From: Gammaproteobacteria bacterium
GTDB lineage: Bacteria; Pseudomonadota; Gammaproteobacteria; Pseudomonadales; Azotimanducaceae
Direction: 5' to 3'
DNA length: 8,097 nt
Assembly (NCBI GenBank): GCA_009839405.1
Contig: VXPR01000599.1
Span: 4,246 to 12,342 of the forward strand
Position numbers and translations under genes: made by a program. The notes under the pieces are model-generated. The model was not told the DNA's origin. It saw only the letters and a list, made by a program, of their open reading frames with translations, and did no database searches. Of the stretch, positions 1 through 5,727 are shown piece after piece (position 1 is the first letter of the stretch; every line of letters begins with the position of its first letter).

Positions 1-37
1 GGGCGCGTCGGGACGGGACAAGCCGTCCCCTACGAGG
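1..37 (+). repeat. Paired-hairpin repeat copy R1, cut by the window edge
   Basis: The stem GGGACGG (10-16) pairs with CCGTCCC (23-29) around a six-base loop. The preceding GGGCGCG (1-7) matches the right arm of the constant hairpin seen in other copies, so the left arm lies outside the window. Bases 1-37 match 3487-3525 with only a few differences, including the flank CCCCTAC-G/A-AGG. This makes it a genuine dispersed repeat. It lies upstream of the CoA-transferase gene. Confidence 0.7.
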
Positions 38-156
38 CCCGTCTTGACGCATTGATGGACTTGGCAAGCGACGCGCCGGCGTTCACTCCGACGGCGCGTC
101 GCTGCGTGCCGCTTTCCCGTACACTCATGCCATTGCCGCACGCTCTGGAGATGCAT

Positions 157-1374
157 ATGGCCGCGCTCGACGGACTCCGAGTACTCGACATGACGCAATA
201 CGAGGCTGGCACCTCGTGTACCCAGGCGCTGGCGTGGTTCGGCGCGGATGTGGTGAAGGTCGAGGCACCGGAATACGGCGACCCGGGCCGCGGCGTCGGG
301 CGCTCGGCCAACAAGGACTACTCCGCCTATTTCTGCGCCTGGAACGCGAACAAGCGCAGCCTCGCGCTCAACCTTCGCAGCGAAGCCGGGCGCGACCTCT
401 TCCTGAAGCTGGTGCCGAAGTTCGACGTGTTCGTGGAGAACTATGGCCCTGGCGTCGTCGAGCGGCTCGACATCGGCTACGACGTGCTCAAGGCCATCCA
501 CCCCGGCATCATCTATGCGCGCATCAAGGGCTTCGGCACCACCGGTCCCTACTCCGGCTTTCGCTGCATGGACATGGTGGCGCAGGCCGCCGCCGGCGCT
601 TTCTCCATCACCGGCGAGGCCGACGGCCCGCCCATGATGCCGGGCCCCACCACCGGCGATTCCGGCACCGGCGTGCAGGCGGCGATGTCGATTTTGGCGG
701 CCTATGTGCAGAGGCAGCGCACCGGCGAAGGCCAGGAGATTGAGCTGTCGATGCAGGAGGCGATGGCCTACTACGTGCGCACCCGCGCCTACATCGGCTC
801 CGCCTGGGGAACCAAGGCGACGCCGCGTTCCGGCAACGCCGGTGGCTTGCCGCCGGTGAACATCTACCCCTGCAAGCCCTTCGGGCCAAACGACTACATC
901 TACCTGATGCCCGTGAACCAGGATCACTGGGACGGCCTGTGTGCGGCGATGGATCGCGGGGATCTTCTGATCGACCCCCGCTTCGACAACATGCGGGACC
1001 GCATGGCCAACGGCGATGCCCTTTACGAAGAGATCCGCTCTTGGTGCAGCGAGCGCACGAAGTACGAGGCGATGGAGGCGATCGCCGCCGCCGGGGTGCC
1101 GTGCTCCGCCTGTCTCGACACCGCGGAACTGCATCACGACCGGCACCTGACTGAACGCGGCTTCGTGCACGAGATGGACCTGCCGGTGCATGGTCGAGTG
1201 CCCATGCTGGGGTTCGCCCCGCGCATGTCCGAATCGAGCGTGGCGATGGAGCGGCCGCCGCGTCTCGGCGAACACACCGACGAGGTGCTCGGCGCAGACC
1301 TCGGGCTCGGCGCGAGTGAGTTGGCCGAACTGCGCGGCGATGGCGTGATCGGCGACCCGGCCCGGTTTTCGTAA
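157..1374 (+). CDS. CoA-transferase family III (CaiB/BaiF type)
   Basis: Predicted cytoplasmic enzyme of 405 residues, the usual length for this family (about 380-430). Family members move coenzyme A between carboxylic acids through an aspartyl-CoA thioester intermediate; some relatives are racemases. The N-terminus GLRVLDMTQYEAG, then GADVVKVEAPEYGDPGR (29-45) and NKRSLALNLRSEAGR (65-79), are typical nucleotide/CoA-binding blocks. The segment FGTTGPYSGF (126-135) followed by MDMVAQAAAGAFSITG (138-153) places the likely catalytic aspartate at D139. The ATG at 157 is preferred because GGAG (147-150) lies six bases upstream and homology-like sequence begins at once. The frame is open back to 52 but that part looks non-coding; an ATG at 151 is possible. 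The dehydrogenase follows after 94 bases on the same strand, suggesting a joint catabolic role. The substrate cannot be told: formyl-CoA, carnitine, succinyl-CoA transferase or racemase subtypes are all possible. Confidence 0.93.
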   Translation: MAALDGLRVLDMTQYEAGTSCTQALAWFGADVVKVEAPEYGDPGRGVGRSANKDYSAYFCAWNANKRSLALNLRSEAGRDLFLKLVPKFDVFVENYGPGVVERLDIGYDVLKAIHPGIIYARIKGFGTTGPYSGFRCMDMVAQAAAGAFSITGEADGPPMMPGPTTGDSGTGVQAAMSILAAYVQRQRTGEGQEIELSMQEAMAYYVRTRAYIGSAWGTKATPRSGNAGGLPPVNIYPCKPFGPNDYIYLMPVNQDHWDGLCAAMDRGDLLIDPRFDNMRDRMANGDALYEEIRSWCSERTKYEAMEAIAAAGVPCSACLDTAELHHDRHLTERGFVHEMDLPVHGRVPMLGFAPRMSESSVAMERPPRLGEHTDEVLGADLGLGASELAELRGDGVIGDPARFS

Positions 1375-1403
1375 GGGCAACCCTTGTGGTCAGCCCGTCC
1401 CCG

Positions 1404-1450
1404 GGCCGACGCCGGCCGGTGCCAATACGGGCGAGGACAAGCCTCGCCCG
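1404..1450 (+). repeat. Paired-hairpin repeat copy R2, between CoA-transferase and dehydrogenase
   Basis: A nine-base perfect stem, CGGGCGAGG (1428-1436) with CCTCGCCCG (1442-1450), encloses the loop ACAAG. Just upstream, GGCCG (1404-1408) pairs with CGGCC (1413-1417) around ACGC. The two-hairpin layout and the ACAAG loop resemble R1 and R3, but the stem sequences differ, so membership is by structure more than identity. The second hairpin ends five bases before the ribosome binding site of the next gene. No T-tract follows, so it is not a classical intrinsic terminator. Confidence 0.55.
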
Positions 1451-1468
1451 ACGACAAGGAGAGGCAAT

Positions 1469-2503
1469 ATGGTCAAGTCAGCTCGATGGACGGAAGCCGG
1501 AACCTTGGCGGTGCAGGAGGCTCAAGCGAGCGCGCCCGGCCAAGGGGAGGTGCAGGTCGCCATCGGCAGCGTCGGCATCTGCGGCTCGGACCTGCACTTC
1601 TATCGCGGCCAGTTCTCTCCCCGCGCCGGCGTCACGCCGGGGCACGAACTGGCCGGCACCGTCACCGCGGTTGGCGGTGGCGTGAGGCACGTCAAGGAAG
1701 GCGACCTCGTGGGCGTCGAACCGCTCCTGCGTTGCGGCATGTGCATGTTCTGCGTTTCCGGCGACTACCACGTCTGCAACGACCGGGGCCTCGTGGGCGA
1801 ACGGGTGGATGGAGGCATGAGCGAACTGGCCACCATTCCGGCCAACACGGCGTACCGGGCACCATCCGGCGTCGATGCCGAACTTGGCGCGCTGGCGGAA
1901 CCCCTGGCCTGCTCGGTACACGGATTCCACAAGGCGGACCTGCGCGGCCACGAGACGGTGTTCATCGTCGGAGCCGGCACAATTGGCCTCACGGCAATCC
2001 TCGCGGCGCGCGCCAACGGCGCCCGCGTCATCGTCCTCGCACGGCATCCACACCAGCAAGCGGCGGCGCTGAGGCTAGGTGCGGACGAGGTTGTGGGCGA
2101 CGACGAAGCCGGCAGCGAGCGGATGAAGGAGCTGGCGCACGAGCAGGCCGTCGATGTGTCGGTGGAAACCGTGGGCGGCCGCGGCGACACCTTGCGCACC
2201 GCCCAGCTTGTGTTGCGGCCCAAGGGCCGGCTGGTAGTGCTTGGAGTATTCACCGAGCCGGAAGTGACCATCAACGCGCTGCACCTCGCGCTGCGCGAGA
2301 TCGAGATCGTCGGCTCGATGACCTACGCCGCCAGCGAAGGCCGCGCCGACTATCAGGTGGCGCTCGACGTGATGGCGGACTACGCCGAGGCCGCCCGGAC
2401 GCTGGTGACGCATCGCTACGGCCTCGATCAGGTCAACGACGCCTTCGCCACGGCGCTCGACAAATCCACCAAGTCCATCAAGGTGCACTTGAATCCGAAT
2501 TGA
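1469..2503 (+). CDS. Zinc-dependent alcohol/polyol dehydrogenase (MDR superfamily)
   Basis: A 344-residue cytoplasmic oxidoreductase, standard length for the sorbitol/threonine dehydrogenase-like branch of the medium-chain family. It should oxidise an alcohol or polyol to a ketone or aldehyde, or the reverse. The catalytic zinc site is visible: C38 in GICGSD, H59-E60 in PGHE, and E144 in LAEPL. The structural zinc lobe is complete with C89, C92, C95 and C103 in C-x2-C-x2-C-x7-C spacing. The Rossmann fold carries GAGTIG at 168-173. At the end of the second strand the sequence reads VIVLARHPHQQ, with A191-R192 where NAD-specific members usually have Asp; this suggests NADP(H) preference (inference). 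The start is firm: AAGGAG at 1456-1461, seven bases before ATG. It follows the CoA-transferase by 94 bases and is probably co-transcribed. The substrate is unassigned; sorbitol, threonine or butanediol dehydrogenase are alternatives within the fold. Confidence 0.93.
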   Translation: MVKSARWTEAGTLAVQEAQASAPGQGEVQVAIGSVGICGSDLHFYRGQFSPRAGVTPGHELAGTVTAVGGGVRHVKEGDLVGVEPLLRCGMCMFCVSGDYHVCNDRGLVGERVDGGMSELATIPANTAYRAPSGVDAELGALAEPLACSVHGFHKADLRGHETVFIVGAGTIGLTAILAARANGARVIVLARHPHQQAAALRLGADEVVGDDEAGSERMKELAHEQAVDVSVETVGGRGDTLRTAQLVLRPKGRLVVLGVFTEPEVTINALHLALREIEIVGSMTYAASEGRADYQVALDVMADYAEAARTLVTHRYGLDQVNDAFATALDKSTKSIKVHLNPN

Positions 2504-2587
2504 AATCCGCCCTCGCCGGCACCATGTAGTTAGCGGGATGCCGCCTGCGACCCGTGCGCGGCGCCCCTCACCAATCGGGAGCCTTCC

Positions 2588-3451
2588 ATGCAGACCAAGA
2601 TCATCCTCGGGGTCGTCGCTGCGATCGCCGTGTATCTGTTCTTCTCGGCCTTCGTCACCGTCAACAGCGGCCACGTCGGCGTCGTGCGCACCCTCGGTGC
2701 GGTGAATCCGGTGCCCTTGCCCGAAGGCTTCAGCTTCAAGATGCCCTTCGTCGATAGCGTCGAGGAGGTGGACATTCGCCTCAAGAAGGCGGACGACGAA
2801 GCCACCGCTGCGTCCCGTGACTTGCAGGTGGTGAGCACGCGGGTAGCGGTGCAGTACTCGCTCATCGCCTCGGTGGTGCCCACCACCTACCAAAGGATCG
2901 GTCGCCGCAGCGTCGTGGAAGACGCCCTCATTCGTCCCGCCATTCAAGAGTCCGTCAAGGCCATCACCGCGCAGTACACGGCGGAGGAACTGGTCACGCG
3001 GCGGGCGGAAGTGAAGGCGAAGATCCAGGAGGCGCTCGAGACCTTCATCGACGACACCTTGCAGCAAAAGGACGCCGTGGGCGCCCTCAACCTCGACAAC
3101 GTGGCCATTACCGACTTCGAGTTCTCCGCCGAGTTCAACCGCGCCATCGAAGAGAAGGTGAAGGCGGAACAGGAAGCGCTCAAGGCCGAGAACGAGAAGG
3201 TGCGCCGCGTGACGCAAGCCGAGGCCGCCGCCGAGGAACGCAAGCTCGCCGCCGATGCCGAGGCGTACCAGATCGAGCAGGAGTCCATCGCCCGCGCCGA
3301 GGCGATCCGCCGCGAAGCGGAGGCACTGCGCGACAATCCAAGCCTGATTGAACTGCGCATCGCCGAGAAATGGGACGGTCGCCTGCCGACCTTCACGGGT
3401 GGCGAGGCGATTCCGCTGCTCAACGTCGACTCCATCCGGGGCGGGGACTAG
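2588..3451 (+). CDS. SPFH/Band 7 (prohibitin-like) membrane protein
   Basis: A 287-residue protein with one N-terminal membrane segment (about residues 5-23, IILGVVAAIAVYLFFSAF) and no cleavage site, followed by VNSGHVGVVRTLGAV (25-39), the usual opening of an SPFH domain, which extends to about residue 180. Residues 182-248 are rich in Ala, Glu, Lys and Arg and should form the long coiled coil that drives ring or cage assembly; a short C-terminal tail IAEKWDGRLP follows, as in prohibitin-like bacterial members. Family members form large membrane-bound oligomers that organise proteases or lipid domains. GGGAG (2577-2581) lies six bases before the ATG. It starts 84 bases after the dehydrogenase on the same strand; no HflK/HflC, FtsH or NfeD-like partner is in the window. 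The length fits prohibitin-like proteins rather than flotillins. Confidence 0.9.
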   Translation: MQTKIILGVVAAIAVYLFFSAFVTVNSGHVGVVRTLGAVNPVPLPEGFSFKMPFVDSVEEVDIRLKKADDEATAASRDLQVVSTRVAVQYSLIASVVPTTYQRIGRRSVVEDALIRPAIQESVKAITAQYTAEELVTRRAEVKAKIQEALETFIDDTLQQKDAVGALNLDNVAITDFEFSAEFNRAIEEKVKAEQEALKAENEKVRRVTQAEAAAEERKLAADAEAYQIEQESIARAEAIRREAEALRDNPSLIELRIAEKWDGRLPTFTGGEAIPLLNVDSIRGGD

Positions 3452-3474
3452 CCACCAGGAAACCAAACTGCCGA

Positions 3475-3525
3475 CGCGTCCCGCCAGGGCGCGCCGGGAC
3501 GGGACAACCCCGTCCCCTACAAGGA
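3475..3525 (+). repeat. Paired-hairpin repeat copy R3
   Basis: The first hairpin pairs CGCGTCC (3475-3481) with GGGCGCG (3487-3493), including one G-T pair. The second pairs GGGACGGG (3497-3504) with CCCGTCCC (3510-3517) around ACAAC. Bases 3487-3525 are nearly identical to 1-37. Its left half, with the upstream flank CTGCC, also matches 3831-3857. It begins 23 bases after the stop codon of the SPFH gene. Confidence 0.7.
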
Positions 3526-3583
3526 ATGCGCTGAAACGCACCGAGGATTCGGCGCGACCGACACCGCCGCGTATGCACGGGCA

Positions 3584-3633
3584 CTTGGGGGCGAGGGCAT
3601 CGTGCCCTCGCAACGCGCCGATAGGCGCGTCTG
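3584..3633 (-). repeat. Paired-hairpin repeat copy R4, left arm of an inverted pair
   Basis: GCGAGGGCA (3591-3599) pairs perfectly with TGCCCTCGC (3603-3611) around TCG. ACGCGCC (3613-3619) pairs with GGCGCGT (3624-3630) around GATA. The order (variable hairpin, then constant hairpin) is the reverse of R5, R8 and R9, so it is read on the minus strand. The whole arm, starting CTTGGGG, is an imperfect inverted copy of 3653-3701. Confidence 0.75.
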
Positions 3634-3652
3634 CGCCACGCATTTCCTGCCA

Positions 3653-3701
3653 GTCTGCGCGCCTGTCGGCGCGTGCGAGGGCAGGACGCCCTCGCCCCAA
3701 G
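3653..3701 (+). repeat. Paired-hairpin repeat copy R5, right arm of an inverted pair
   Basis: GCGCGCC (3657-3663) pairs with GGCGCGT (3668-3674) around TGTC, with a G-T pair at the base. GCGAGGGC (3675-3682) pairs perfectly with GCCCTCGC (3688-3695) around AGGAC. The copy ends CCCCAAG, the complement of the CTTGGGG that opens R4. About 19 bases separate the two arms. Such an arrangement resembles the paired REP sequences called BIMEs. Confidence 0.75.
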
Positions 3702-3754
3702 GGCCCTCGCTTCGAATCAAAAATCCTCAAGCCACCAACGCTTCGGGACGCGTA

Positions 3755-3776
3755 GGGGCGGGGCTAGTCCCCGCCC
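3755..3776 (-). repeat. Hairpin repeat copy R6 (variable hairpin only)
   Basis: GGGCGGGG (3756-3763) pairs perfectly with CCCCGCCC (3769-3776) around CTAGT. Read on the minus strand it ends in CCCCTAC, the same tail as the second hairpin of R1 and R3, which it also resembles in stem sequence. I see no adjoining constant hairpin, so this copy is solitary or partial. Confidence 0.6.
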
Positions 3777-3784
3777 GTGCTGAA

Positions 3785-3807
3785 TTCGACACGAGAAACT
3801 CGTCGAA
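3785..3807. repeat. Bulged inverted repeat between R6 and R7
   Basis: TTCG (3785-3788) and ACGAG (3791-3795) pair with CTCGT (3799-3803) and CGAA (3804-3807) around an AAA loop, leaving a two-base AC bulge. It does not resemble the constant hairpin of the repeat family and may be an independent structure. It lies downstream of the TPR gene. Confidence 0.4.
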
Positions 3808-3812
3808 GCGCA

Positions 3813-3855
3813 GCAGTTCGCGCAAGCGAACTGCCAACGCGCCCGTCAGGGCGCG
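3813..3855. repeat. Paired-hairpin repeat copy R7, directly after the TPR gene stop
   Basis: GCAGTTCGC (3813-3821) pairs perfectly with GCGAACTGC (3826-3834) around GCAA, a GNRA-type loop if read as plus-strand RNA. CGCGCCC (3838-3844) then pairs perfectly with GGGCGCG (3849-3855) around GTCA. The second hairpin and its CTGCC flank match R3; the first is unlike all other copies. The structure ends three bases from the stop codon of the minus-strand TPR gene. Confidence 0.65.
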
Positions 3856-3858
3856 CCG

Positions 3859-4401
3859 TCACTGCAGCGTGATCGGGGCCGTGTCGCGGATAGCTTCGGC
3901 GGCTTGGCGGAGCGAGCCGAGGTTGGGGTTGATTCGCAAGGCCGCTTCGAAGGCCACCAAGGCGGATTCGTAGTCGCCGGCGTGCAGGCAGATCTGGCCG
4001 AAGCCGCCCAGGGCGCCGAAGTGGCGTGGCTCCAGGGCGAGGGTGCGAGCGATGTCGGCGAGGCTGCCGGCGTGTTGGTCGGCGGCGAAGCGCAAGGTCG
4101 CTCGCTTGTTCCACGCCTCCGACCAATCCGGCCAGCGATCCACCATCTCGTTCATCAGGCGCGAGGCGTCGGAGCCCTTCTGTTCCTCTAGCGCCTCGGT
4201 GGCCGCCTGCATGACACGCACTGCCTCCTCTTCGCCGTGGGCGCACCATTCGGTCCAGATGCGATCCTCCACCGACTCGCGCTGTCTCGGCTCTGCCGTG
4301 CGCAGCAGCAGGAACAGCTCGTCGAGCCGGGACGGGCCCGTGCGGCCCTCGCCCATCACGCGCAGCACGCGCTCGATGCCGAATTGCACAGTGTCTAGCA
4401 C
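3859..4401 (-). CDS. Tetratricopeptide (TPR) repeat protein
   Basis: A 180-residue protein when started at GTG 4401, which has GGAG seven bases upstream (4412-4409). The frame stays open to a TTG at 4458, but that extension is only the translation of a repeat element and is unlikely to be real. The N-terminal third contains RLDELFLLLRTAEP and RIWTEWCAHG, followed by helices. Two TPR units occupy about residues 93-126 (WSEAWNKRATLRFAADQ) and 127-160 (FGALGGFGQICLHAGDYESA), the first with the typical LADIARTLALEPRHFGAL signature of a proteobacterial family. TPR units mediate protein contacts; no enzymatic residues are visible. Relatives often carry a signal peptide (general recollection), but none is seen here, so a cytoplasmic place is inferred. 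It is probably the last gene of the minus-strand unit, starting 84 bases past the YcaQ-like stop. Confidence 0.85.
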   Translation of the reverse strand: MLDTVQFGIERVLRVMGEGRTGPSRLDELFLLLRTAEPRQRESVEDRIWTEWCAHGEEEAVRVMQAATEALEEQKGSDASRLMNEMVDRWPDWSEAWNKRATLRFAADQHAGSLADIARTLALEPRHFGALGGFGQICLHAGDYESALVAFEAALRINPNLGSLRQAAEAIRDTAPITLQ

Positions 4402-4405
4402 GACC

Positions 4406-4489
4406 TCACTCCATGCGCGCCTTGCGGCGCGTGAGAGGACAAGGTGCCCTCCCGCCAAGGTATCCGCTCTTCAGGTCGTCGTTCATCAT
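4406..4489 (-). CDS. Possible 27-residue coupled small ORF
   Basis: The reading frame begins MMNDDLKSGYLGG and ends RRKARME. Its ATG (4489-4487) overlaps the stop codon of the upstream YcaQ-like gene as ATGA, the typical geometry of translational coupling. Its stop lies four bases before the GTG of the TPR gene, so translation could be handed on. However, its second half is encoded by repeat R8, no family is recognised, and no other species was compared. It may be chance; leader peptide is a speculative alternative. Confidence 0.15.
   Translation of the reverse strand: MMNDDLKSGYLGGRAPCPLTRRKARME
4415..4459 (+). repeat. Paired-hairpin repeat copy R8
   Basis: GCGCGCC (4415-4421) pairs with GGCGCGT (4426-4432) around TTGC, with a G-T pair at the base. 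The second hairpin, GAGGACA (4435-4441) with TGCCCTC (4445-4451), has one A-C mismatch and appears to be a decayed form of the GAGGGC stem of R4/R5; the tail CCGCCAAG recalls their CCCCAAG. It fills the gap between the YcaQ-like and TPR genes and lies three bases before the TPR ribosome binding site on the minus strand. Confidence 0.6.
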
Positions 4490-5694
4490 TGGACCGTGGC
4501 GAGGGCCTTTGCGATGGGGTCCCGCCAGCGCTTTGGCGTCACCTTGCCGATAGTCAGTTCTTGGCAGCCGGTGAAGCGGGCGTAGTCCTGCACCTCGGCG
4601 GCCAGCGCCGGCGCAAAACCGTCCGACACCTCTGCCTCCACGGTCTCCTGCATGAACAGCGCCTTGATCTCGAAGCGCCCCTCGCGCCTGTGCGCCTTGG
4701 CGTCGAGCCGGGCCACGAACTGATCGCCAAACACCACCGGCAGCACAAAGTAGCCGTATTGGCGCTTGGCCTCGGGTACGTAGCACTCGATCGTGTAATC
4801 GAAGTCGAACGTGTCGGCGCAGCGCTGGCGCTGGATCACGCTGTTGTCGAACGGTGACAGCAGGCGCACCCGGGGCGGCGGCGCCGGGAGGGCTCGGTCG
4901 AAGGTACCGGGAAGCGCGAACAGGGCATCCCGCCCGGGCCCCGGTCGCTTCTCCAGATTCCCCTCGGCTGCGCGTTCCGCAGCCCGCTCCCGCACCGCCT
5001 TGCGCAGGCGAGCATCGCGGCAGGGATAGGCCATCGTCCGCGCGGTGGCGAAGCCGTGCGCGCGCAGCGCCAGATCGATGGCGTGGTCGGCGTATTCCTC
5101 GGGCGAAGGCTGGCGGGTGTCCACATCCGGCGGCAGAAAGCGCTCGGTGAGTTCGTAGCGTTTCTGGAACCCCTGCCGCTCTATGCTGGTGAGCAGCCCT
5201 TCCATGAAGAGCTCCTCGAGCGCTCGCTTGGCCGGCTTCCAATCCCACCAGCCCGTGCGACTGGCGCGAGGGTCCTCGAAGTCGCGGACAAACAGGGGGC
5301 CTTCGTCGCGGATTCTGTGCAGCACCCGTTCACGCAGCTTGCCGTCGGTACGACGCACCCACATCTCGCCGTCGGCAATCGCCCGCATCATGGGCAATGC
5401 AAACCGAAAGTCGCGCATCGGCAGGTAGGCAGCGGCATGTACCCAGTACTCGAACGCTCGGCGCCGCTTGACCAGGCGGTTCAGCATGTCCTCCTCATAA
5501 CGCGCCACCCGATTCCACAGCACGTGATGGTGCGCGCGCGCCACCACGGAGATGGTGTCGATCTGGACATAGCCGATTTGGTCGAGTGCCTTCTGGACGC
5601 CTGAGAGACCGGTGCCCAAGGGGCGCTTGCTGGCGAGGCCCTGGCCCCTGAGACCTAGTCGCCGCAGGCGAGCGGAGCTGACGGGCCGACTCAC
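4486..5694 (-). CDS. YcaQ/AlkZ-like winged-helix DNA glycosylase
   Basis: A 402-residue protein of the YcaQ (HTH_42) family, about the usual 390-410. Known members, E. coli YcaQ and Streptomyces AlkZ, remove alkylated bases and unhook interstrand crosslinks. The segment LDQIGYVQIDTISVVARAHH matches the catalytic region; Q44 and D46 form the Gln-x-Asp motif expected of the YcaQ branch. Further family hallmarks are HHVLWNRV, RRAFEYWVHAAAYLPM, WWDWKPAKRALEELF in the tandem winged helices, and RVRLLSPFDNSVIQR with YGYFVLPVVFGDQFVARLDAKAHR near the C-terminus. The GTG at 5694 is chosen because GGGA (5705-5702) sits seven bases upstream and SRPVSSARLRRLGLRGQG then opens as in relatives; an in-frame ATG at 5712 (408 residues) has no clear ribosome site. 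It follows the oligopeptidase after about 107 bases and may share its transcript. It is a protein of DNA repair; a role in resistance to a self-made toxin is unsupported here. Confidence 0.9.
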   Translation of the reverse strand: MSRPVSSARLRRLGLRGQGLASKRPLGTGLSGVQKALDQIGYVQIDTISVVARAHHHVLWNRVARYEEDMLNRLVKRRRAFEYWVHAAAYLPMRDFRFALPMMRAIADGEMWVRRTDGKLRERVLHRIRDEGPLFVRDFEDPRASRTGWWDWKPAKRALEELFMEGLLTSIERQGFQKRYELTERFLPPDVDTRQPSPEEYADHAIDLALRAHGFATARTMAYPCRDARLRKAVRERAAERAAEGNLEKRPGPGRDALFALPGTFDRALPAPPPRVRLLSPFDNSVIQRQRCADTFDFDYTIECYVPEAKRQYGYFVLPVVFGDQFVARLDAKAHRREGRFEIKALFMQETVEAEVSDGFAPALAAEVQDYARFTGCQELTIGKVTPKRWRDPIAKALATVQ

Positions 5695-5727
5695 GTGCCT
5701 ATCCCGGACCATTCATGACGCCAAAGA

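Larger units (their letters stand above)
3452..3858. other. Convergent intergenic region filled with hairpin repeats
   Basis: These 407 bases separate the stop codons of two converging genes. Open frames crossing the region show no recognisable family and are biased in composition, so I see no gene. Instead at least seven stem-loops were found, listed separately: R3, the inverted pair R4/R5, R6, a bulged hairpin and R7. The parts between them (about 3526-3583 and 3702-3750) show no further structure I can support. The region could serve as a bidirectional transcription barrier, though no T-rich tracts follow the stems. Confidence 0.75.

Noticed and set aside
120..125. TACACT as a -10 box for the CoA-transferase
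   Set aside because: It matches four of six consensus bases and is well placed, but there is no TGn extension and no -35 box at 16-18 bases, so chance cannot be excluded.
52..156. In-frame extension of the CoA-transferase to a TTG/ATG at 52-57
   Set aside because: The extra 35 residues match nothing in the family, no ribosome site precedes them, and a GGAG lies six bases before the ATG at 157.
2500..2528. TTGAAA as a -35 box for the SPFH gene
   Set aside because: The -35 is good, but the best -10 at 17 bases spacing (CATGTA) matches poorly, and the box overlaps the end of the dehydrogenase gene.
3404..3720. Possible tRNA suggested by TTCGAATC near 3711
   Set aside because: The flanking bases do not form a T-arm stem and no acceptor, D or anticodon arms can be laid out around it.
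2075..3730. Long open frame on the minus strand (about 551 codons)
   Set aside because: It runs antisense to the dehydrogenase end and the whole SPFH gene, resembles no family, and is rich in Gly, Arg and His as expected for the complement of high-GC coding sequence.
3587..3855. Intrinsic terminators
   Set aside because: Stems are GC-rich and stable but none is followed by a run of T on either strand.
3452..3858. CRISPR array
   Set aside because: The repeats are palindromic, of mixed orientation and unequal spacing, without uniform unique spacers; no cas gene is present.
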